The position numbers and the translations under genes are program-made. Below are positions 25,753-33,402 of a DNA stretch of 64,000 nucleotides, piece by piece. Position 1 is the stretch's first letter, and the number at the start of each line of letters is the position of its first letter. The notes below the pieces were generated by a model. The model was given only the letters and a program-made list of their open reading frames with translations, searched no databases and was not told the DNA's origin. This DNA is from Sphingomonas sp. AR_OL41 (GTDB lineage Bacteria; Pseudomonadota; Alphaproteobacteria; Sphingomonadales; Sphingomonadaceae), in the NCBI RefSeq assembly GCF_029911635.1, contig NZ_JARYTI010000017.1:1-64000 (forward strand), read 5' to 3'.

Positions 25753-26694
25753 GTGACCAACCGCTTCCTCGCCGCGACGGGCGCGCGCTACCCGATCATC
25801 CAGGCGCCGATGGGCTGGATCGCACGATCGCAGCTCGCGCACGCCGTGTGCGCGGCGGGCGGGCTCGGCATCATCGAGACGTCGTCGGGCGAGACCGAGG
25901 CGTGCAAGGCCGAGATCCTGAAGATGCAGGCGCTGACCGATGCGCCGTTCGGGGTCAATCTGCCGATCCGCTTCCTCAAGGACGATGCGATGCTGCACTT
26001 CATCTGCGGCTCGGGCGTGAAGTTCGTGACGACCTCGGCCGGCAGCCCGGCCAAGTTCGTCGGGCCGCTCAAGCAGGCCGGCATCACCGTCTATCATGCC
26101 GTGCCGACGGTCGACACGGCGGCGAAGTGCGTCGCCGCCGGGATCGACGGGTTGATCGTCGAGGGATCGGAAGGCGGAGGCTTCAAGAACCCCGAGGAAG
26201 TCTCGACGCTGGTGCTGCTCCAGGCGATCCGCCGCATCACCGACATTCCGCTGATCGCGGCGGGCGGGATCTGCGACGGCAAGGGCATGGCGGCGGCCTT
26301 CGCGCTCGGCGCCGAGGGCGTGCAGATGGGCACGCGCTTCGTGTCGTGCGCCGAAAGCCCGGTGCACCATAATTACAAACAGGCGATCATCGACGCCAAG
26401 GAGACCGGCACGCTGGTGCTCAACCAGAAATCGACGCCGTGCATCCGCGCGCTGAAGACCCAGCGTACCGCCGCGATCCACGAGGCCGGGCTGATGCCGG
26501 CCGATACCTTTGCGCGGTTGCAGGAGCTCTATTTCGGCGGCGACATGGAGGCTGCGGTCGGGCTCGCGGGGCAGACCGCGGGGCTGATCGACGGCATCAA
26601 GACCGCGAAGGAGATCATCGACGAGACTGTCGCCGAGTTCCACGCCATCGCCGCGCGAATGGGCGCGATGGCGACGGCCGGTGATTTCGGCTGA
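25753..26694 (+). CDS. Nitronate monooxygenase-like flavoprotein
   Basis: This 313-residue TIM-barrel flavoenzyme of the NMO/2-nitropropane dioxygenase family has YPIIQAPMGWIARSQLAHAV at the N-terminus. FMN phosphate-binding glycines follow in VEGSEGGGFKN and LIAAGGICDGKGMAAAFALG, then EGVQMGTRFVSCAESPVH. It oxidises nitronates or reduces quinones with NAD(P)H, and the family is broad. GTG at 25753 has a GGGAGAA site. It sits second in the run with the MBL, GST-like and sulfatase genes. Confidence 0.88.
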   Translation: MTNRFLAATGARYPIIQAPMGWIARSQLAHAVCAAGGLGIIETSSGETEACKAEILKMQALTDAPFGVNLPIRFLKDDAMLHFICGSGVKFVTTSAGSPAKFVGPLKQAGITVYHAVPTVDTAAKCVAAGIDGLIVEGSEGGGFKNPEEVSTLVLLQAIRRITDIPLIAAGGICDGKGMAAAFALGAEGVQMGTRFVSCAESPVHHNYKQAIIDAKETGTLVLNQKSTPCIRALKTQRTAAIHEAGLMPADTFARLQELYFGGDMEAAVGLAGQTAGLIDGIKTAKEIIDETVAEFHAIAARMGAMATAGDFG

Positions 26695-26706
26695 GGCGCG
26701 GCGGCG

Positions 26707-27696
26707 ATGTACACGATCAACGGCGCGCTCGGCTCCCCCTACTCGCTCAAGATCCGCGCGCTCATGCGCTATCGCCGGCTGCCGCACATCTGGCAGCATG
26801 GCGCCGCGACGCACGGCGCGGCCACGGCAAGGGTAAAGGCGCCGGTCATCCCGGTGGTCGCGTTTCCCGACGGCAGCTTTCACAATGACTCGACGCCGCT
26901 GATCTATGCGCTCGAAGCGCGCCATGCCGCGCGATCGGTGCTGCCGCCCGACCCGGCGCGCGCCTTCCTTGCGCATCTGATCGAGGATTTTGCCGATGAA
27001 TGGCTGACCAAGGCGATGTTCGGTTATCGCTGGCTGGCCGAAATCGACCAGGTCCAGATGAGCCGGTGGCTGGCGTTCGATGCCTTCAAGGGCGGCGGTC
27101 TCGACCGGAGCCTGGCTTATGCCGCGCAATTCCGCGAGCGCCAGGTCGGGCGCATGGCAATCGTCGGTTGTACGGCGGAGAATTTCCCGCTCATCGAGGC
27201 ATCGACCCGCGCGGTGCTCGAAGCGCTGGAGGCGCATGTCGTCAACCGCCACTGCCTGTTCGGCACGCGGCCGAGCATGGCCGAGTTCAGCCTTTACGGC
27301 CAGATTTCGCAGCTCGGCGTCGACCCGACCGCGCAGGCGATGATGCGCCGCGACTATCCTTATACCTTTCGCTGGCTGCTCCATATCGACGACATGTCGG
27401 GGATCGACGGCAGCTGGGACGATGCGGGGACGCCCCTCGACCCCGTGATCGGCCGGCTGCTGCGCTTGGTGGGCGAGGTCTATCTGCCCTTCCTGCTCGC
27501 CAATGCATCGGCACTCGATGCCGGCGAGGAGACCTTCGCGATGACCGCGATGGGGCTCCCCTATCGCCAAGGTGTGTTCAAATATCAGGTCAAATGTCTT
27601 GCCGAGCTGCGCGCCCGCTACGCCGCGCTCGATGCTGCGGCGCGCGGCCGGATCGATCCCCTGCTCGACGAAACCAACATCAGAAAGGCGCTGTAG
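26707..27696 (+). CDS. Glutathione S-transferase-like protein
   Basis: This 329-residue protein has an N-terminal thioredoxin-fold GST domain: TINGALGSPYSLKIRALMRY with the Ser-Pro-Tyr turn, VIPVVAFPDGSFHNDSTPLI with the cis-Pro, then a long helical C-terminal domain. No catalytic Cys is seen in the SPYS turn. It is longer than typical GSTs (200-230 residues) owing to the C-terminal domain. The substrate is unknown. It is directly abutted by the EF-hand gene. Confidence 0.78.
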   Translation: MYTINGALGSPYSLKIRALMRYRRLPHIWQHGAATHGAATARVKAPVIPVVAFPDGSFHNDSTPLIYALEARHAARSVLPPDPARAFLAHLIEDFADEWLTKAMFGYRWLAEIDQVQMSRWLAFDAFKGGGLDRSLAYAAQFRERQVGRMAIVGCTAENFPLIEASTRAVLEALEAHVVNRHCLFGTRPSMAEFSLYGQISQLGVDPTAQAMMRRDYPYTFRWLLHIDDMSGIDGSWDDAGTPLDPVIGRLLRLVGEVYLPFLLANASALDAGEETFAMTAMGLPYRQGVFKYQVKCLAELRARYAALDAAARGRIDPLLDETNIRKAL

Positions 27697-27951
27697 ATGA
27701 GATATATGCTTGCCCTGGCCGCGATGCTTGCGGCCGCCACACCGGCCGTCGCTCAGCTCAGCGCGACGACCAACGCGCTGCTGACCGCACGCTTCGCTGC
27801 GGCCGACAAGAACAGTGACGGCAAGCTGACGCTCGACGAGGCCAAGGCCGGCATGCCGCGCGTCGCCAAGGGCTTCAGCCAGATCGATTCCGCGCACCGC
27901 GGCTTCGTCACGCTCGAGCAGATCAGGGCATTCGCGGCAGCGCATCTGTGA
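27697..27951 (+). CDS. Exported EF-hand protein
   Basis: This 84-residue protein has a signal peptide (MRYMLALAAMLAAATPAVAQ) and one canonical calcium loop, ADKNSDGKLTLDEAKAG. A degenerate second loop, IDSAHRGFVTLEQIRAF, lacks the first acidic ligands. Periplasmic EF-hand proteins buffer calcium or support secreted enzymes. Its position right before a calcium-binding sulfatase is suggestive. Its stop overlaps the sulfatase start. Confidence 0.82.
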   Translation: MRYMLALAAMLAAATPAVAQLSATTNALLTARFAAADKNSDGKLTLDEAKAGMPRVAKGFSQIDSAHRGFVTLEQIRAFAAAHL

Positions 27952-29756
27952 CACGGTCAGCGCGCCTGCGCGTGGTGGCGGCGCTGGCTGCCCTGTTGTT
28001 CTGCGCCGCGCCGGCGATGCCCGATACGCCGGCGAAGAAGCCCAACATCGTCATCCTGCTGGCCGACGACTGGGGCTTTACCGATGTCGGGGCGTTCGGC
28101 GGCGAGATGGCCACGCCCAATATCGACGCGCTCGCCGCGCGCGGGGTGCGCTTTTCCAACTTCCATGTCGCCGGATCGTGCGCGCCGACGCGCGCCATGC
28201 TGCAGACCGGGGTGATCAACCACCGCGCGGGACTGGGCAACATGCCCGAGACGATCCCGCCGGCACATGTCGGCCAGCCCGGCTATGAAACGCATCTCAC
28301 CGACCATGTCGTGACGATCGCCGACCAGCTGCGCGCGGCGGGCTATCGCACCTATCTGACGGGCAAATGGCATCTCGGCCACACCCCGGCGACGCTGCCG
28401 ACCGCGCATGGTTACGACCATGCCTTTGCGCTGTCGCAGTCGGGCGCCGACAATTTCGAGGAGAAGCCCAACCTGCTGCTGTACGACAAGGCCGACTGGA
28501 GCGAGGATGGCAAGCCGGCGCACCTTCCCCGGCCCTATTATTCGTCGACCTTCATCGTCGACAAGATGATGCGCTACATTGATGCCGGGCAGGCGAGCGG
28601 CAAGCCGTTTCTCGCCTCGGTCAATTTCCTCGCCAACCATATCCCGGTGCAGGCGCCCGACGCGGACATCGCCGCCTATGCCGGGCGCTATGCCGCCGGC
28701 TGGACCGCGCTGCGCGAGCAACGCCGCGCCGCGGCGATCGCGAAGGGCATCATGCCGGCGGGCGTCCGTATGGGGACGATGAAATCGACCGGCGACTGGA
28801 ATGCGCTGAGCGCCGAGGACAAGACGCAGCGGGTCGGCGCGATGGCGGCCTATGGCGCGATGGCGACAGCGATGGACCGCGAGATCGGCCGGCTGGTCGC
28901 GCATCTCAAAGCAACCGGCGCGTATGACAATACGATCTTCGTGTTCCTGTCGGACAATGGCGCCGAGGCGATCGACCCGATGCATTCGGGCGCGTTCACG
29001 CGCTGGAACGCCAACCAGCATTACGACCAGAGCATCGCGCAGCAGGGTCGGCCGGGATCGCTGACCGCGATCGGCGCGGGCTTTGCCAGCGCGGCGGTGG
29101 CGCCGCTGCGCGGCTACAAGTTCAGCGCCAGCGAGGGCGGGTTGCGCGTGCCGCTGATCATCGCCTGGCCGGGCAACCCGGCGATCAGCGGCGGGCGGGT
29201 GGCGGGAAGCTTCACGCATGTCACCGACATCGTCCCGACCCTGCTCGCGCTGGCGGGCGTTCCGGGGCAGCAGGGCCGCTTCAACGGCCGAGCGGTCGCG
29301 CCGATGATCGGCTACAGCCTGGCACCGCTGCTCACCGCAACGGCAACGCAGGCGCATCCGGCCGACGCGCCGCTCGGCTATGAACTGTCGGGCAATGCCG
29401 CGCTGTTCAAGGGCGATTACAAGCTGGTCGAGAATCTGCCGCCGTACGGCAATGGCCGATGGCATCTCTACGACATCACCACCGACCCGGGCGAAACCAT
29501 CGACCTGTCGGCGGCGCAGCCCGCGCGCTTCGCGACGATGCGGGCCGATTACGACGCCTTTGCGCGCGACAACCATGTGCTGCCGATGCCGCCGGGATAT
29601 AGCGCGCCGCAGCAGATCATGGACAATGCACTGCACGAGCTGCTGATCCCGCGCCTGCTCGCGCTGTGGCCGTGGGCGGCGGCGCTGGTCGGGGCGATCG
29701 CCGGTCTGGTCTGGTGGCGACGGCGGTCGCGGCGAATGGCGCGAGCGCGCGGCTAG
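27948..29756 (+). CDS. Arylsulfatase (formylglycine-dependent sulfatase), exported
   Basis: This 602-residue alkaline phosphatase-fold sulfatase has a signal peptide, metal-binding PNIVILLADDWG (Asp40, Asp41) and the modification signature CAPTR starting at Cys78, which is oxidised to formylglycine. Further blocks are YLTGKWHLGH and FLSDNGAEAIDPMHSG. A transmembrane helix near the end (LLALWPWAAALVGAIAGLVW) followed by basic residues suggests anchoring. The start is GTG, overlapping the previous stop (GTGA). No formylglycine-generating enzyme gene is in the window. Confidence 0.9.
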   Translation: MTRSARLRVVAALAALLFCAAPAMPDTPAKKPNIVILLADDWGFTDVGAFGGEMATPNIDALAARGVRFSNFHVAGSCAPTRAMLQTGVINHRAGLGNMPETIPPAHVGQPGYETHLTDHVVTIADQLRAAGYRTYLTGKWHLGHTPATLPTAHGYDHAFALSQSGADNFEEKPNLLLYDKADWSEDGKPAHLPRPYYSSTFIVDKMMRYIDAGQASGKPFLASVNFLANHIPVQAPDADIAAYAGRYAAGWTALREQRRAAAIAKGIMPAGVRMGTMKSTGDWNALSAEDKTQRVGAMAAYGAMATAMDREIGRLVAHLKATGAYDNTIFVFLSDNGAEAIDPMHSGAFTRWNANQHYDQSIAQQGRPGSLTAIGAGFASAAVAPLRGYKFSASEGGLRVPLIIAWPGNPAISGGRVAGSFTHVTDIVPTLLALAGVPGQQGRFNGRAVAPMIGYSLAPLLTATATQAHPADAPLGYELSGNAALFKGDYKLVENLPPYGNGRWHLYDITTDPGETIDLSAAQPARFATMRADYDAFARDNHVLPMPPGYSAPQQIMDNALHELLIPRLLALWPWAAALVGAIAGLVWWRRRSRRMARARG

Positions 29757-30277
29757 GCCGGCGGGCATGACAGCTGCCGCGCGACCTCGGCGTCGACGGC
29801 GGCTTTGAAGCGCGCCTTTTCGACGACTGCCTGCTTCGCGCTCTCGCGTGCGACGCGCTGGCGGCCCTCGGCGACGAGGCGGGCGATATCGATTTCGGGT
29901 TGTTCGGGCGTGCGTGCCCATGGTTTGGGCCGGCGAATGGCGAGCCAATGCAAAGCGGCGCGGACATCGGCGGGGACATGTACCATGAAGGGCATGGCGA
30001 TCGGCGCGCCGCCGCGCGGCGTGACGATCTTTTCCGCGACATAATCGTAACCGACGGCGCGCTGGTAGAGTGAACGCTCGACGCGATCGTCGGCGGCGTC
30101 CTTGCCGACGCGCACGGCGGCGGTGAAGTCGTCATGGAGCAGGCACCAGCGATAAAAGGTGCGCACCGCGATGCCGAGAATATCGGCGACCTCGATATCG
30201 GTGGCGCCGTTGCGGCACAGCCGCCTGGCGATGCCGGCGAATTCGGGCTTGTAGGCCGTGGGGCGTCCGTTTGTCAT
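29753..30277 (-). CDS. Terminase small subunit-like DNA-binding protein
   Basis: This 174-residue protein has an N-terminal helix-turn-helix (GRPTAYKPEFAGIARRLCRN and ATDIEVADILGIAVRTFYRW) and YQRAVGYDYVAEKIVTPRGG. This combination is seen in phage terminase small subunits and their chromosomal relatives. No large terminase, portal or capsid gene lies nearby, so it is an orphan: a domesticated regulator or a prophage remnant. It overlaps the sulfatase end by 4 nt on the opposite strand. Confidence 0.75.
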   Translation of the reverse strand: MTNGRPTAYKPEFAGIARRLCRNGATDIEVADILGIAVRTFYRWCLLHDDFTAAVRVGKDAADDRVERSLYQRAVGYDYVAEKIVTPRGGAPIAMPFMVHVPADVRAALHWLAIRRPKPWARTPEQPEIDIARLVAEGRQRVARESAKQAVVEKARFKAAVDAEVARQLSCPPA

Positions 30278-30357
30278 GGCGGCGGCGGATAAAGCAGCGG
30301 CGCGAACTGTTGAATCACGCTGAACGTGGAGACGCGCGACTAAGCGATTTTTGCGTC

Positions 30358-30407
30358 GCGGGACCGCATCCTTTTGTCAGGGGCGGGACCGCATCCTTTT
30401 GTCAGGG
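30358..30407. repeat. Perfect 25-bp tandem duplication
   Basis: A 25-nt unit beginning GCGGGACCGCATCCTTTT occupies 30358-30382 and is repeated exactly at 30383-30407. The following bases GTCC start to form an inverted match with the GGAC in the unit. Short repeated ends of this kind occur at the termini of some insertion sequences, such as the IS21 family. No transposase is present here, so it may be an IS relic. Confidence 0.7.
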
Positions 30408-30632
30408 GTCCTTGGCGGATAGCCAAGTCGGATCAGCATGTAGCGATAGTCGTATTTATATATTCTATATCAGATGCTTAACTATCCATTACTGAAAGCC
30501 GCGATTGCCCTAGCCGGCGCGCGTTGCGCGAACTTAGCGGAGTGCGCGGTTTATGGAGGATGGCGGATCATTTTTCCTGCCGCGTACTTCCCGGGACGGC
30601 GAATCGGCGGTTCAACTAATTGGCAAGGCAAA

Positions 30633-30656
30633 TGGCATATGCTAAGCCATATGCCA
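30633..30656. promoter_or_regulatory. Candidate VapB operator, 9-bp inverted repeat
   Basis: TGGCATATG (30633-30641) and CATATGCCA (30648-30656) form a perfect inverted repeat with a 6-nt spacer. It is directly followed by the AGGAG ribosome site of the antitoxin gene. VapB-type antitoxins autoregulate by binding such palindromes, so this is probably the operon's operator. Confidence 0.6.
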
Positions 30657-30669
30657 GGAGATCTGGTTC

Positions 30670-30903
30670 ATGAGCGTCGAGCGACATGTGAAATTGTTCA
30701 AGAACGGCCGCAGTCAGGCGGTGCGGATCCCGCGTGAATTTGAATTGCCGGGGGAGGACGCGATCATGCGCAAGGAGAACGGGAAGATCGTGATCGAAGC
30801 GGCGCCACCACGATCGCTGCTGGCGCTTCTCGCGACGCTCGCGCCGCTCGACGAGGATTTCCCCGACATCGAGGACCCCGCGCCCGAACCGGTCGAGCTA
30901 TGA
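30670..30903 (+). CDS. vapB: VapB-type antitoxin (AbrB/SpoVT fold)
   Basis: This 77-residue protein has an N-terminal swapped-hairpin DNA-binding domain, MSVERHVKLFKNGRSQAVRI followed by PREFELPG, and a C-terminal acidic tail (DEDFPDIEDPAPEPVEL). The tail would wrap around and block the PIN toxin. ATG at 30670 sits ten bases behind AGGAG. The gene overlaps the toxin start by 4 nt (ATGA). This is the standard type II arrangement, with autoregulation likely through the upstream palindrome. Confidence 0.88.
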   Translation: MSVERHVKLFKNGRSQAVRIPREFELPGEDAIMRKENGKIVIEAAPPRSLLALLATLAPLDEDFPDIEDPAPEPVEL

Positions 30904-31301
30904 GCGGCTATCTGCTGGATACGAACATCATCTCCGATCTCGTCCGCAATCCCGCCGGGCGGGTGGCGCGCAAGATTGCCGAAGTGGGCGAGGATGCGGT
31001 CGCGACAAGTGTCATCGTGGCCGCGGAACTTCGCTTCGGCGCCGCCAAGAAGGGGTCGTCGGCGCTGTCCGCCCGGATCGACGCAATCCTCGGTGCGCTT
31101 CCGGTCCTGCCGCTCGAACCCCCGGCCGATGCCGCATATGGCGATTTGCGCGCGAAGCTCGAACAAAGCGGAACACCGATTGGCGCCAACGACATGCTGA
31201 TCGCCGCGCATAGCCTTGGTCTCGGGCGGACGCTGGTTACCGCGAACGTCGCCGAGTTCGCGCGTGTCGCGGACCTCGTCGTCGTTAACTGGCTCGAGTA
31301 G
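30900..31301 (+). CDS. vapC: VapC-type toxin, PIN-domain ribonuclease
   Basis: This 133-residue PIN domain has the acidic active-site residues in place: Asp of YLLDTNIISDL, Glu of SVIVAAELRFG, Asp of IGANDMLIAAH, and the later TANVAEFARV. VapC toxins cut tRNA or rRNA when freed from VapB. The TA pair probably stabilises this accessory stretch. The length and motifs are complete, so it is expected to be functional. Confidence 0.9.
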   Translation: MSGYLLDTNIISDLVRNPAGRVARKIAEVGEDAVATSVIVAAELRFGAAKKGSSALSARIDAILGALPVLPLEPPADAAYGDLRAKLEQSGTPIGANDMLIAAHSLGLGRTLVTANVAEFARVADLVVVNWLE

Positions 31302-31379
31302 CGATTTCGAAAGCTGGAAGACCGGCGGCAGTACGTCCGCCTGTTTCGTCCGTCCGGTTCGGGGGGGATAGATGCGCTG

Positions 31380-31820
31380 TCACCGGATCGCCGGATCGCC
31401 CTTCGCCAGGCGGGAAGGCCAACCAATGCGGACGAGGATACCATCCGGGCCGGCGATACCGACCTCATACAGCCCCCATTCCCGGTGACGAAGAACGCCG
31501 CCGGGGCGAATGACGAGATCATCGACCCGCGCGGCGATCGCGTCGACATCGGGCGTGCGGATGAAGACACCGAAGGGGTTGTGCTCCGCCGGCACGCGCC
31601 ACAGGCCGGAGCCGGCCTGCGTCAGGTGAACCTCGCATCCCCAACCGGTCATGATCATATAGGCGCTATCGCCGCCCGTCCGCGCGAAGCCGAGGCGCTC
31701 CCAGAACGGGAGGGCGCCGGACAGATCATTGTGCGGAACAATGGCGAACGCGCCCGTCGTTTCGGGGATCGGCACCGGCGGCTCCACCTTTTTCGTAGCT
31801 GGTGCTGGCGATGCAACCAC
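31380..31820 (-). CDS. VOC-family (glyoxalase/bleomycin resistance-like) protein
   Basis: This 146-residue protein has beta-alpha-beta-beta-beta pattern segments: GAFAIVPHNDLSGALPFWER, LGFARTGGDSAYMIMTGWGC, VHLTQ, and later DVDAIAARVDDLVIR and YEVGIAGPDGILVRIGWP. VOC proteins bind metals and either transform or sequester small molecules. The metal ligands here look incomplete. The first 20 residues (Ala/Pro/Val-rich) may not be translated. It stands alone in the accessory region. Confidence 0.75.
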   Translation of the reverse strand: MVASPAPATKKVEPPVPIPETTGAFAIVPHNDLSGALPFWERLGFARTGGDSAYMIMTGWGCEVHLTQAGSGLWRVPAEHNPFGVFIRTPDVDAIAARVDDLVIRPGGVLRHREWGLYEVGIAGPDGILVRIGWPSRLAKGDPAIR

Positions 31821-31908
31821 GGCGATCGGGAGGCGTCAACGACTGTCTGAATGTTGGCCCGGCGCGCTTGCTGCAAGGCGGCGTTTCATCGCGACACCAG
31901 TCGGTCGG

Positions 31909-32130
31909 CTATAAGCCAAATAGCCGTCGCATGACGCCAATTAGATAGGCGCCGGCCAGAATTATGAAAAACCCGCCTACTGTTCTGATAGCCCCTGACA
32001 ATCCGGATACGGCGTAGACGCCTCCGGATACCGCCACCGCAATCAGTATTGGCAAGCCCAACTGCTCCGGATGAGCGGCAAGGCTGATGTCGCTTCCGAA
32101 GACGTGGAAGTGAACACCCCACCAGAACAT
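31909..32130 (-). CDS. Small membrane protein, hypothetical
   Basis: This 73-residue protein has two predicted transmembrane helices (LGLPILIAVAVSGGVYAVSG and TVGGFFIILAGAYLIGVM) and a basic C-terminus (RRLFGL). The N-terminal WGVHFHVFG is aromatic and His-rich. It belongs to no family I recognise. The base composition is lower in GC than its neighbours, in keeping with acquired DNA. Confidence 0.55.
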   Translation of the reverse strand: MFWWGVHFHVFGSDISLAAHPEQLGLPILIAVAVSGGVYAVSGLSGAIRTVGGFFIILAGAYLIGVMRRLFGL

Positions 32131-32264
32131 CGCCCCAATGGCCGACGTCGCAACGACTGCCCCGTGATCAACCGCCGCTTTCGCAAGCCTTCTGGAGGAT
32201 GCACCGTCATGCCTGCAGTCTATCAGGAAATTTGATGTGAGCTACCGGGCGATAGCTGGCGCTA

Positions 32265-32462
32265 TCACCGCATGAGGCGTTCACCGGCGTCCGTCCAGCG
32301 ACCGCCCCGTCCCGACGGCTCAATCATTCCGTGCTTCACAAGCTGGGCGACGGCTTCCTCGCCAGCCCCGATGCATTCATGATCGACCCAATCACCCTCC
32401 CCGATGTATTGGGCGCACATCAGAGCGAGCGCGCGGAGCAAGTGCAGTTCGTCATCAACCAT
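32265..32462 (-). CDS. Small hypothetical protein
   Basis: This 65-residue, mostly helical protein begins MVDDELHLLRALALMCAQYI and ends EPSGRGGRWTDAGERLMR. The end resembles the wing of a winged-helix (AVAQLVKHGMIEP then a glycine turn and WTDAGE), so it could be a small DNA-binding or MarR-like fragment. The coding character is good, but the start is not backed by a strong ribosome site. The function is unknown. Confidence 0.5.
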   Translation of the reverse strand: MVDDELHLLRALALMCAQYIGEGDWVDHECIGAGEEAVAQLVKHGMIEPSGRGGRWTDAGERLMR

Positions 32463-32602
32463 CGGGTGAGACTGCCCTATGCGGTTGCATGGCGCAACGA
32501 CCGCAAATGGGGCGGCTCCCGCCGGGGCCGCTTGCCGTCGCGGCCATCTCGCATGGAACGCATCACTCCTCTCAAGGATTGAACGTTTTCCAGGAGGTGA
32601 CG

Positions 32603-32770
32603 ATGTCAGAAAACGAAAAAGCCAACCCCGCAGCGGAGACCGACCCGGCCGAGACCGTCAAGGCGCCCGACGTGGAAGATCCGACGCCCGGCACCATCCC
32701 GGACGGCCCGACACGGAGCGACCAGGTTGGCGAGAAGCCGCTGATCGCGCCGGGAAAAAGCGGCCTCTGA
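32603..32770 (+). CDS. Small acidic disordered protein
   Basis: This 55-residue protein is rich in Glu, Asp, Pro and Thr (MSENEKANPAAETDPAETVK to APGKSGL) with no hydrophobic core. It starts behind a perfect AGGAGG site. A GGAAC box at 32555-32559 could belong to an EcfG promoter, but the matching -10 is poor. The function is unknown, and small disordered proteins of this type are often stress-linked in this group. Confidence 0.6.
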   Translation: MSENEKANPAAETDPAETVKAPDVEDPTPGTIPDGPTRSDQVGEKPLIAPGKSGL

Positions 32771-32894
32771 GCACGAGATCGTGTCCGCCGCCGCCCGCCG
32801 GAATGCGAGGCGGCGGTGGCGCGCTGCGTCTCGCTCGATACTGCGCCGCCGGTAATGGCTTGCGCCGAAGTCCGTGCCCCTGCATCGCGGGCGG

Positions 32895-33092
32895 ATGCGT
32901 ACCGTCTCCGCCAGCGCCAATGTCCGGCTCTATTTTCTCGATGACGGCGATCCGGTCGCGGTGACGTTGTTCTACGGGCCGCTGGCCGAGGCGATGCAGG
33001 TTGGGCAGCGCGAGCCGGCAGAAGTCCAGGCCGCGCTGTGGATCGCTACCGAGAACGATGTCGTGGCGTTTGTGGATCTCGAAGCCGATTAG
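32895..33092 (+). CDS. Small hypothetical protein
   Basis: This 65-residue protein reads MRTVSASANVRLYFLDDGDP, then VAVTLFYGPLAEAMQVG and an acidic tail (ENDVVAFVDLEAD). Strand-helix-strand alternation suggests a small folded domain. An in-frame GTG at 32874 would add seven residues. The coding character is good, but the function is unknown. It converges on the chemoreceptor gene. Confidence 0.5.
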   Translation: MRTVSASANVRLYFLDDGDPVAVTLFYGPLAEAMQVGQREPAEVQAALWIATENDVVAFVDLEAD

Positions 33093-33402
33093 CGGGTGGA
33101 GGCGCTGCCTCCGTTGCTTTCAATCGCTGCCGTGAGGCGTGCAGCACCGTCGGATATTTTGTTCGCGCGGAGGCGCGGAGGCGCGGAGGCGCGGAGATGG
33201 TGCGCGCGGCGGCAATATTTCGCGCGTGCCCTTGTCTCGGCGCAACAGGCTTGGGCATCTTGTTGTTCGCCATCTCGCCCAGCCGCTGCGTGCTGGGCGA
33301 GATGGGATGCTACGCCGATATCACACCCTTCGACACGGTGGGGCAGCCGTCGTCTTGATGACGCGTGCGCGCCATCGGACCAACGTTGGGCCACGCGTGC
33401 CG
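33093..33402. other. Convergent intergenic region with short tandem repeats and a strong hairpin
   Basis: No supported gene is seen here. Around 33164-33196 an 8-nt unit (CGGAGGCG) is repeated about three and a half times. A perfect 13-bp inverted repeat lies at 33271-33304. Small ORFs in all frames lack ribosome sites and have poor coding character. Confidence 0.5.
33271..33304. terminator. Perfect 13-bp hairpin between convergent genes
   Basis: CATCTCGCCCAGC (33271-33283) and GCTGGGCGAGATG (33292-33304) pair perfectly with an 8-nt loop. The hairpin lies between the plus-strand gene ending at 33092 and the minus-strand chemoreceptor ending at 33403. A bidirectional transcription end is likely, although there is no T-run on either side. 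Confidence 0.45.

Larger units (their letters stand above)
30278..30669. other. Intergenic accessory region with tandem repeat and VapB operator
   Basis: No credible gene is seen here. The stretch is less GC-rich than its surroundings (for example 30440-30490). It contains a perfect 25-bp tandem duplication at 30358-30407 and a 9-bp palindrome just before the VapBC operon. It separates the terminase-like gene from the toxin-antitoxin pair and looks like a junction of acquired DNA. Confidence 0.5.

Noticed and set aside
23986-27954. Very long open frame (over 1300 codons) on the minus strand
   Set aside because: It lies antisense to five well-supported genes with recognisable domains. Its translation is Arg/His/Asp-rich low-information sequence typical of antisense frames in high-GC DNA.
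32555-32575. EcfG promoter for the small acidic protein
   Set aside because: The GGAAC box is present, but at 16-17 nt the -10 reads GGAT/GATT, too far from CGTT to call.
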